64,000 bases of DNA, taken from Isoetes taiwanensis (taxonomy: Eukaryota; Streptophyta; Lycopodiopsida; Isoetales; Isoetaceae). The position numbers and the translations under genes were made by a program. Below the pieces are notes generated by a model. The model saw nothing but the letters and a program-made list of their open reading frames with translations, ran no database searches and was not told the DNA's origin. This document shows, one piece after another, positions 55,188-64,000 of the stretch (position 1 is the first letter of the stretch; the number at the start of each line of letters is the position of its first letter). The stretch spans positions 3,506,356 through 3,570,355 of the forward strand of contig JAJEKV010000019.1 in NCBI GenBank assembly GCA_021234155.1. Reading direction: 5' to 3'.

Positions 55188-58100
55188 TTTTGCGATGGCA
55201 GCCCTCTCTTTGTGGCGGCTTGCTACTTCCCACATGCTGAGAGCAACTTTTACCACACGCACTTGGATGTGGACAGGCAGGAGCCCTATGTCAATCTATA
55301 TGATGACATATATCAGTACAGACAATTGGGCAAGGTCATGTTGCTTGGAGATTTCAATCTTAGCGCCGCGAGGCGAAAGCAGATCCCAAAATTAGCACCT
55401 CTAGGCGAGGATGTGTTGCAAATGGACCCCGCAGAGATGGTTTGGCCAAAGGCGCGGATGACGACCCGGTGACGGTATGGCGGCATTTCTTTATTCTTTG
55501 GGCGATATCTTTGACACGGTCATTTGCAATGGTCGGGCACGGTGGCCGTCCTCCGGCCGCTTTACTTGTAGACGGGAGAACGGGGCGGCACCAATGTGGT
55601 GGATTACGTGCTAGCAGACGCGAGCAATGGCTACACTTGATCACTCGCCGAGCGGCCGGGACAAGTGGTAGGACGAGGAAGTAGACTCCGACCATCAGCC
55701 CCTGTTCTTGCAGATAGATTGGCAGGCCAACCGAGCACCCATTGCCCCAACACCCCATGTACCACGGTTGCGTCTGGACTATGATCATGCGGCGGTCTAT
55801 GCGAGGATGCTTGAGCATGAGCTGCCGGGAGTGCTGCAGCTCCCCACACTTCAACGGCCAGACGTTCCGGTGAACCCGGCTCCTTCGAGGGTAGGGGACA
55901 GATGCTTTGGGAGAGGCCGCTCTCGACGATCCACAGGGGCTGCAACCACCTTCCCCCGCAATCACTGGTTCGATGACGAATGTCGGGAGCTGAAACGATG
56001 GCTCCGCCAAGTGCTGGACCCCACCATTCGCCCGCAGGCCATCCGTCAATACCGCTCCTTCCTCAAGACCAAGAAAGCTGGTACCTTGCGAGCACCGGCA
56101 AAGAAGATGTTTGGTCTACTAGACCGCCACCCTAGGACCTTCTGGAGAAAGGTCTTGAGTAAGCCTGCACAGCCCACAGGAAATATTACCCCGGAACAAT
56201 GGGTGAGATACTTGCAGCAGCTGTATGACCCAATGGGAAGCCGGGCACCAGTACCTCCTCATGAGACGGGCCTAGCGGTCATTCTTGAAGGGATGTCATA
56301 ATGGGCCTGCAATGCCTCGCTAACGGGGAAGGCGGCAGATTTGGATGGTATGCGGAAGCCGAGCTTCTCAAGTGGGCGGCCCCCAATGGTGCGGTTCTCA
56401 AAGACTCTTCAACGAGGGGCATTGCAAGAAGGCTTCCCTCCGCTTTGGACTACCGGTGAGAGTTGTGCCCATATACAAAGCGAGGGGGACCCCACATTGA
56501 CCAACTATCGTACCATTATGGTGGGGTTGTCTTTGCCAAGTTGCTTGCCGGGATTCTTGGCGGCCGGACCGACACTTTGGGCAGAAGGATGGAGAAGTGC
56601 GGGCTCTCGCAGCAGGGAGCTTCGCCCAGGCATTCTACTATTGACCATATCTTCACTCTGCAAACACTCATAGAGGATAGCAGGAATCAACGCCGAGAAT
56701 CACATCTTTGTTGCTTTTGTGGATTTCGCAAAGGCTTTTGACAGAGTGCCTCGGGATAAGTTGTGGGATAGATTGAGAGACAGCTAGGGATCCCGTCGAC
56801 TTGCGAGAATGCTATACTCTGAGACTATCTGAGGCTTGCTCGGTCGTCTCACCTTTGTCGGGGAGGATTGTTGTTAGTAGTATTGGGGTGCGCCGGGGCT
56901 GCCCTCTATCCCCGGCTCGCCGGCTTGTACATTGACCAGCTAGAAGAATGACTAGTCGAAAGCACGGGGAGGGCTTCGGTTGATGCACCACATAATCCGG
57001 CAACTCATATATGCCGATGATGTTGACACGCTCGCATATACCCCGGAGGACATGCAGCGCCACCGGATGCTTTGGACACTTTACGCCAATTCAGCGACAT
57101 GAGAGTTAACTTGGCCAAGACAAGGGTCTTGCTTTGGTCCCATCATCCCCGGCACCACGCCTTCCCTCATTCACTTACGGGGGCAGGTAGTGGAGGTGGC
57201 TCGATCTTATAAGTATTTGGGCATTGAGTTTTCTACTACCACACACGGGATGCATCCATCGGGTTACGGGTCACTTGCGGTGGAAAGCCCCCTATGCAAT
57301 GCAAAACAACAAATCACAAGGCGTAGTTTGTATGCATGGGGTCACCGGGCACACTTGTTCGGGGCCTTGGTTGAACCCGGTCCTCCTCTATGGGGCAGAG
57401 TGTGGGGCGGTGATATCCCTCACCACTTGGAGCGATCTAGAGAAGGTCTGAGAAGGCCTTCTTGGCCCGGCTTTGGGAGTGAAGTCCACGGTCCCATATC
57501 GGATCTTGCTCCAGAGGCGGGCTTCCTTCCATTCTGAGAGGGCTGCTTTTGGAGCGTCACATTATTTACTTCGAGGAAGGTGGTGGCTATGGATGAAGCC
57601 CGGCTGCCCAACCTTGCTTTGGCGGTGGCGATGGGCCATAGCGACTCAAAGCCTCTTTGGAAAGACAAGCAAGCCCGGTGGTTCTCGCTATGGAATGTGC
57701 GGGCACACAGATGTGGACCCGGTGCATACACGAAGGAACGCGATGCCTTGAAGCAATGCTTGGATGCTTGCTTCATGGCCAAGCTTTGGGATGCAGAGGT
57801 CCCCGCCACATCACATGTCAAGGTGGCAAATTATCGACAACAGCGGAGTTAATCCCATGCTCACGAGGGGCCCACACCACTACACGCACACCCATCTACC
57901 CATGAAAAAGCGCAGGGTGATTGCTTCCATTCATACAGTGCACACCACCACCGCATTAAGACAGGGAGATGGATTCGGGAGCCGCGTGAGGACAGAGTAA
58001 ATCGATCCGTCAACAGCATCATTGAGGATGAAAGTCACGCCCTCGAGGCCTGTCCGTGCATACCCGGCATATCCGGGCTCGGTATGCTTTCGGTTAGTTG

Positions 58101-58425
58101 TGCCCCATCGGGCCTTGCATGAGCTAACGAAACGGCGGCCTCGTAGGCTTGTTGGGATCGTACCTCAGGGAGGTAATGGATCTGTGGACTCGGTTATGCC
58201 CCCGTCAGGCATTAACCTCGGTACTTGTGATTATGTATATAAGCGTGCGGTATGGAAAAGCATCCTTATTTCTACTAAGGTTTTTCCCCCGAAAACCCTT
58301 TGGGGCGGGGGTTTTTTAATCCTGGTAGTAATACGTCTGCTGCTCTTTCTTTGTACTTGGGTCCCATAGGCCAGTTGGTCTCCGTGGACGATAAAATCAT
58401 ATTCTATTCTATTCTATTCTATATA
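55188..58425 (+). mobile_element. LINE, 5'-truncated, with ATTCT tail
   Basis: Begins inside the endonuclease (LFVAACYFPHAES, GKVMLLGDFNLSAA) at about 55190-55380. It continues with a linker (PRLRLDYDHAAVYARMLEHE, HWFDDECRELKRWL), then RT: TNYRTIMVG (about 56500), CCFCGF then VAFVDFAKAFDRVPRDKLWD (about 56710-56772), LIYADDVDTLAY (YADD at 57010-57021) and SYKYLGIEFSTT (about 57207). The frame shifts many times. The 3' end is a run of ATTCT units. Its insertion point is identified by the interrupted duplicate (55187/58430). The RT type (FVDFxKAFDxVPRxxLW) fits non-LTR elements seen in non-seed plants and animals; exact clade undetermined. Confidence 0.88.
58400..58424 (+). repeat. ATTCT microsatellite tail of the LINE
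   Basis: Four consecutive ATTCT pentamers followed by ATATA, at the LINE 3' junction in place of a poly(A). Confidence 0.75.
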
Positions 58426-58692
58426 ACTTATTGAGACAAAAATTAGGCATACGAAACTTACCACTCATGAAGGTAAAATTGAAACTTGCCTTCTCAATAA
58501 GCTCTACGCTTAAAGCATCATGAGATACTGGAACAAAGTGCAAGTCTGTAACCATAGGAAGATCTTTATAAGAAAGTAAGCATATCCGCTTTCTTATGAG
58601 CTTCAAGAAGTATGCACCGATTATTTTAACATTTGGTTTTATAGGCAAATTCAGGTTAGCCATTAAGAACGTCCAATAATGGAGAGTAGAAC
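58426..58692. other. End of the right duplicate
   Basis: Matches 36482-36612 and then 39725-39862 without the 3.1-kb intervening tract, and ends at GGAGAGTAGAAC where the LTR element begins. Confidence 0.75.
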
Positions 58693-60359
58693 TGTAACGG
58701 ACCTAGCAACCTAGCACCAACATTTAACGTTGCCATTATATAAGAGTGCATTTTCAAGGTAAAATAAATGATTATGTGCTAGGAATACATGCATGCAATG
58801 TGTCCATGCATGCAGTGTATGCATGCATGCATGCAAGGGCATTGCTAGGTTATATAAGTGCAACAATATTATTCTTGATTTCTTAGGGGGAAGGAGTTTT
58901 CCATGGGGAAAGAAGTCTTTTATGTGATGGTGAAGCATTCGGAAGGAGATAGATTGCAGATGGATTGTTGAAGGAGCGAGTTGTGTCGAGAGATGCAGGA
59001 GCGTTCTTTGGGAGCCTGAGAGGAAGCAAGCGGGATTCAGGTGGGGATCAAGCCTTACACACAGGGTTTTCTAGTGTTTGTATAGCTGTGTTGATTTAAT
59101 AATGATTGCTTTGAACGTAGTATAAACTTGGAGTTAAATCATATGAGCATGGTCATGAATAGAATAGAATAGGCATGCATGGTTAATGGATAGTGAGCAT
59201 ATTAACCAATTCAATAAACTAGTTAGCAGGGTTATGGAAGCCACCGTCATTAAGGTTATAAGTAGTAATTTGAAGGAAGTTGATCTAGTTAAAAGTAATA
59301 AGATATTAGTGAAGGTTGTATTTTGCTTAAGCACTTAGGGCATTGCATGTTGCATGGTAGAGATAGTAATGTTTATATGAGGATTTCCTTTGTTGCATGA
59401 GGTGTAAATTATGGAATTTCTAAGGTAAATTTAATATGGAAATGTGCCTAATTGATATTGGGTGGAATTCATAGTATTGTGATCTATGTGTAGTATAATT
59501 CTTTGATATAGACCTGCGGGGCGAGTCTAGGTGCGACGGTCTAGACTCATGGGTTATTGCACGGTGCTATGGTATTATTTGAACATCGGGCGTTGGTACC
59601 ATATGGTACAACGTCATGCATGATTAAGTGGTCCTCCAATCTTTGGGCCTTGGCGTGGATGGGTGTGTACACACGCGTGGTTACCCCGCCTCTATGTCCC
59701 GGGCTTGATCAGTAGGAGTTGACCTTGCTTTCGAACCAGGAGGAATATTGGTTGCAATGTTGATGCTATGATTGCTTGGTTATTGTATATGTGTTTTTAA
59801 TGTTGGAATTAAGTTGCAATGGTCATGCTTGGTGTAATTATGCATTGTGATTATGCTTGTTGGACTAAGTAACCTAGGTTTGAGGGTGAGGCTACAGTAA
59901 GGCTAAGTTATTGTTCTAAGTTAAGGCTTTGTGGTGATTGTTTTAAGATATATCCTAGATCCCCGATCCCCACTTAGTCCATGTGACTAACCCAGTGGTT
60001 GATGGTGTAGCGAGAGGTGTGAGATGCTCAGGAAAGTAGCCAAGCTTCGAAAGGCGAGAGTGGAAGTGTGTGGATTGCTATTCAATAAACTTGATTATTA
60101 TTACTATTATTATTATTATATATGGGCTTGAAGTTACAATTATTAAGATCATTCATAGTGTGGGGATATTCTTTGAGTAATGGGCAAGTACATGTTTGGA
60201 ACCTTAGAATATGTACAAAGATTAAATTCTTTACCTAAGTGTTATTGTTTGCGGATGCATGAGTTAATTTCTTAAGTTTTTAAGCTTAAGTAGATCCAAT
60301 GGTCGAGATTGATGAGATCTCCGGTTACCATAAAGGTTAAGCGGCGGGCAAAATCCACA
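58693..60359 (+). repeat. Left LTR (1667 bp)
   Basis: Starts TGTAACGGACCTAGC and ends AAAATCCACA. It contains a TATA box (58851) and an A/T trinucleotide run near 60100. Similarity to LTR2 is very high except for small indels at GC-rich triplets. Confidence 0.9.
58788..58858 (+). promoter_or_regulatory. CATGCA (RY) cluster and TATA box in LTR U3
   Basis: CATGCA occurs repeatedly in 58788-58835 (ACATGCATGCAATG, CCATGCATGCAG, ATGCATGCATGCATGC), ending 16 bp before TATATAAG at 58851-58858. The same cluster and TATA are in LTR2 (62608-62678). CATGCA is the RY core bound by plant B3 factors of the ABI3/FUS3/LEC2 type. Confidence 0.55.
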
Positions 60360-62512
60360 GTTGGTATCGAGCATAGTTGGATCCTTGGATGTATGATACT
60401 TGAAGTCTAGATTCAAGTTGAGGTTGTTGGATTATGCTAATAGTATTCAATTGAATATATGTGGAGATGGTGGCCTTAGAGGAGGCGTGACAAATTGTTT
60501 TATGAAGGTATGTGAAATTGATTACATGGTATTTCTATAATCTTGGTTGATTTTCTATCCCGCAGCGATAAGCTAGAAAAATGTACTTCATCAAGGGGCT
60601 AACTTTGATTTAGGGTTGCCAATGTGCATAGCATGGAAGTGATGCTTGAGGGAGATCAAGTTACGGTATTGCGTTTCACTTTGGTAACCACTTCTTATAA
60701 TGTAGATGTGATCTCGTAGTAGCATACTCACGGTGGCAAGAAAATTTAGAATAAGCGATTGCATGATATATAATGCCTATGATATTCGGGGAAGGTTCAT
60801 CTCACCATATCGGGTGAATAAGATTCTTGATGTGATGTTAGGTGCATCCTTTTGAAGCTAAAAATTGAGAAAACCAGGTGACATCTATATATTGCTATCC
60901 GGTGGTGAAATAACAATAAGTTGCTAAGTTGATAGCATTGGGGCTATGGTGGAATAAGGTTACAACACGGTGGTTTGTAAGACAAGTTTTGAGAATGCTT
61001 AGATATGCTTATAAAATAAGATTGGCGTGATAGTCAAATTGAAGCTCATGTGTAAATAGCGGATGTGTGGCGTAGAAGGAAATGTCATGATTACATCATG
61101 GTCCTACTTGAGGTCTATAAAGTTGTTGGCCTTAGGGTTATGGCTAGAATAGTGGTGATAGCCTTGAAAAAGTTCTTGGCCTTGAAAAAACTTCTTGAAG
61201 TATAAGAAAGCGTTTAATAGTGGTCAGGTTACGCATTTATATTTAGAGAATGATATACACTTAAATTATGGCAGATTGAAGAATTGATTGGCCAAGATTG
61301 AACAATGTTATCTATCTTATGGATAAGGAAGAAGAAGGCGATGAATAGAGGAATAACATATTTAATCGTGGTAGTAGGTGAACCATGAAATTGAGCGAAA
61401 AGAGTTGTCGGATAAGGCCCGGACATGAGATAAAAGAGGGGAATGTATAGACATGGGGAAGTGCCATTTTGAAAATCTTAGAACGTAATAGAAGAGTTGT
61501 AAGTACATCTAGTAATGGTGCTTCCATGTATTGTAATTATTTGGCATGCTAGAAGTGATTGTAAATTAATGGAGGGATGGTGATTGCATTACTTGATTAA
61601 GGATCTGATCAAAGGATTGAAGTTGTGAGCGAAATACATGAAGTAAGAGCTTCATCTTGAAATTAGCGGCAATTGATGCCTATAAAATCTTGTTGAAAGA
61701 CTAACCAAAGTGTGATGGGGTAATATGTATGGAAGTAGGCTAAATATAGAGGCCAAGTGTATAGCCTAGGATACTTCAATGTCATTGGATGAACTTCGTA
61801 GAGGAATTCTACGTACCATGGGTTATAATTCTTATGGGATCCCTTGTATCAACTTAAGCATACCTAGCTATAAGATACCGGTGGGGACTTGATTATGTAT
61901 TTTGCTTGTTACTTTTTGGATTTGGCCACCCAAGAAGTCTCAAGAGATTACATATCTAGTTCGACCTGAGTATCTCTTTGGAATGGTGGGTTTTTTTCTA
62001 TGGCACATTACCTTCTTTATGAAAAGTTTCGTTAAGCGCATTATGTTTATTATATTGAATTGGATATGTAGTATACTCATAATATTTGAGTTAGTTCTAG
62101 ACTTGGCGGTATGTTAAATTGAAAGTTAGAAGGGTCGTGCATTGGAGCTATCTAATATGTATCTTTCCTTTAGCTTAAATTACTTGTATGAAGCTAGCTT
62201 TGAATTTTCAAGTTTGGAGATGCATCATCTTGGATTGGAAGGCTAAGCAATTGTGTTTGACAAGGATGGGTCAGTTCTAAGGGACAAAATTGTATTCATT
62301 TGGGAGTATGTTGAATTGAGGATTAAGATGTGAAAGCATAAAGGGAAGAGACCCAGTAATTAAGGAGGAGACTATAAAAAAAAAAAAAAATTTAGATCAA
62401 TGGTTGAGTTTGTTCCAATGAAGATGTCACAAAGGGAGATACAAACTAGATTTTTCATGAGTGCTCTAAGATGCACCCATGAGGACATGGGTTGAATTTT
62501 TGGAGGAGAGAC
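60360..62512. other. Interior of the LTR element, no coding capacity seen
   Basis: AT-rich, with stops in all frames. An A run lies at 62377-62390. Neither gag nor pol signatures are recognisable on either strand. Confidence 0.6.
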
Positions 62513-63921
62513 TGTAACGGACCTAGCAACCTAGCACCAACATTTAACGTTGCCATTATATAAGAGTGCATTTTCAAGGTAAAATAAATGATTATGTGCT
62601 AGGAATACATGCATGCAATGTGTCCATGCATGCAGTGTATGCATGCATGCATGCAAGGGCATTGCTAGGTTATATAAGTGCAACAATATTATTCTTGATT
62701 TCTTAGGGGGAAGGAGTTTTCCATGGGGAAAGAAGTCTTTTATGTGATGGTGAAGCATTCGGAAGGAGATAGATTGCAGATGGATTGTTGAAGGAGCGAT
62801 TTGTGTGCAGAGATCTGGGGCGTTCTTTGGGAGCACAGAGGAAGCAGCGGGATTCAGTGGGGATCAAGCCTTACACAGGGTTTTCTAGTGTTTGTATAGC
62901 TGTGTTGATTTAATAATGATTGCTTTGAACGTAGTATAAACTTGGAGTTAAATCATATGAGCATGGTCATGAATAGAATAGAATAGGCATGCATGGTTAA
63001 TGGATAGTGAGCATATTAACCAATTCAATAAACTAGTTAGGGGTTATGGAAGCCACCGTCATTAAGGTTATAAGTAGTAATTGAAGGAAGTTGATCTAGT
63101 TAAAAGTAATAAGATATTAGTGAAGGTTGTATTTTGCTTAAGCACTTAGGGCATTGCATGTTGCATGGTAGAGATAGTAATGTTTATATGAGGATTTCCT
63201 TTGTTGCATGAGGTGTAAATTATGGAATTTCTAAGGTAAATTTGATATGGAAATGTGCCTAATTGATATTGGGTGGAATTCATAGTATTGTGATCTATGT
63301 GTAGTATAATTCTTTGATATAGACTCGGGGGCGAGTCTAGGTGCGATGGTCTAGACTCGCGGTTATTATTGCATGATGCTATGGTATTATTTGAACATCG
63401 GGCGTTGGTACCATATGGTACAACGTCATGCACTGCTAAGTGGTCCTCCAATGCTGGGCCGGCGTGGATGGGTGTGTACACACGCGTGGTTACTCCCTCT
63501 ATGTCACCGGGCCCGATCGGTAGGGAGTTGACCTTGCTCGGACCAGAGAGGAATATTGGTTGCAATGTTGATGCTATGATTGCTTGGTTATTGTATATGT
63601 GTTTTAATGTTGGAATTAAGTTGCAATGGTCATGCTTGGTGTAATTATGCATTGTGATTATGCTTGTTGGACTAAGTAACCTAGGTTGCAGGGGCGAGGC
63701 TACGGTAAGGCTAAGTTATTGTTCTAAGTTAAGGCTTTGTGGTGATTGTTTTAAGATATATCCTAGATCCCCGATCCCCACTTAGTCCATGTGACTAACC
63801 CCGTGGTTGATGGTGTAAGCAGAGGTGTGAGATGCTCCGGAAAGTAGCCAAGCTTCGGAAAGGCGAGAGTGGAAGTGTGTGGATTGCTATTCAATAAACT
63901 TGATTATTATTACTATTATTA
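62513..63921 (+). repeat. Right LTR, truncated by a Helitron
   Basis: Repeats the left LTR from TGTAACGG to TTGATTATTATTACTATTAT, then is interrupted by TCTATATATAATAATAAAAC. The last about 260 bp of the LTR are not in the window. Confidence 0.9.
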
Positions 63922-64000
63922 TCTATATATAATAATAAAACCATTTTAGGATAGTTTGTGCGCGATCTTGGCCATTGAATTCCTTGCATTTCACCACTTT
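63922..64000 (+). mobile_element. Helitron 5' terminus, rest outside the window
   Basis: TCTATATATAATAATAAAAC after an A is a typical plant Helitron start. The next bases (ATTTTAGGATAGTTTGTGCG) match sequence near the 5' end of the Helitron at 45830-50796 (minus strand, about 50675-50695), so both belong to one family. Confidence 0.75.

Larger units (their letters stand above)
58693..63921 (+). mobile_element. Non-coding LTR retrotransposon (LARD-like)
   Basis: Two direct LTRs (58693-60359; 62513 to 63921, truncated), a primer-binding-like TGGTATCGAGCATAG at about 60362 and a purine-rich GGAGGAGAG before LTR2. The 2.15-kb interior has no gag or pol motif, only short frames such as 61902-62117 (LVRPEYLFGMVGFFLWHITF), so it is probably non-autonomous. 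The right LTR is interrupted by a Helitron 5' end at 63922. Confidence 0.85.

Noticed and set aside
55360-56049. 229-codon minus-strand ORF in the LINE
   Set aside because: Antisense of GC-rich LINE ORF2; the plus strand has the endonuclease and RT motifs.

Overview
The window reads as nuclear DNA of a land plant with a large, transposon-packed genome. It holds a plant root-cap family gene, spliced fragments of plant housekeeping genes (DUS3-type tRNA-dihydrouridine synthase, PRA1), plant Ty1/copia and Ty3/gypsy remnants, Helitron ends, a LINE, and fragments of plant mitochondrial rrn18 and nuclear 18S rRNA. The transposon repertoire makes a fern or lycophyte plausible, but this is a guess. 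Only one host gene looks intact: the two-exon root-cap gene on the minus strand at 40408-41506.

Backbone: a tandem segmental duplication. The left copy runs from about 6.79 to 39.86 kb and the right copy from about 41.04 to 58.69 kb. Both carry, in order, the root-cap gene (5' part only on the left), an unidentified transposon tract, TTCTAGAA-rich arrays with tRNA-like SINE heads, a CACTA-like end and a gypsy pol remnant. Each copy was later hit by its own insertions, and the other copy often keeps the empty site. Left-only: DUS3 fragment and Helitron 3' end (8.4-11.6 kb), an 11.16-kb TIR transposon (12471-23627), a copia element (29303-34453) and a PRA1-bearing tract (36.6-39.7 kb). Right-only: a MITE (41856-41978), a 4.97-kb Helitron (45830-50796), an rRNA-derived filler (53142-53470) and a LINE (55188-58425). 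An LTR element without recognisable genes (from 58693) and another Helitron 5' end (63922) close the window. The first 6.8 kb hold a poly(A)-tailed fragment, two LTR-like repeats, a broken histone-H3-like gene, a 200-bp tandem repeat and a gypsy gag fragment.

The most interesting object is the 12471-23627 element. It has matching terminal inverted repeats and an identifiable empty site. A minus-strand gene shows the hallmarks of the DUF7869 transposase-like family (LQLDN, NKNRYVF, GHTHDDID). A divergently oriented plus-strand gene starts with MARTKQT, the tail of histone H3, and further on encodes a ParB/sulfiredoxin-like segment and an acidic C-terminus. A small third gene lies at the right end. 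Its non-coding parts are filled with one palindromic motif, AAATTGGGC...GCCCAATTT, in four separate clusters, one of them a 640-bp foldback. Reading frames in it and in most other elements are broken by small indels. This may be decay or may partly reflect assembly error.
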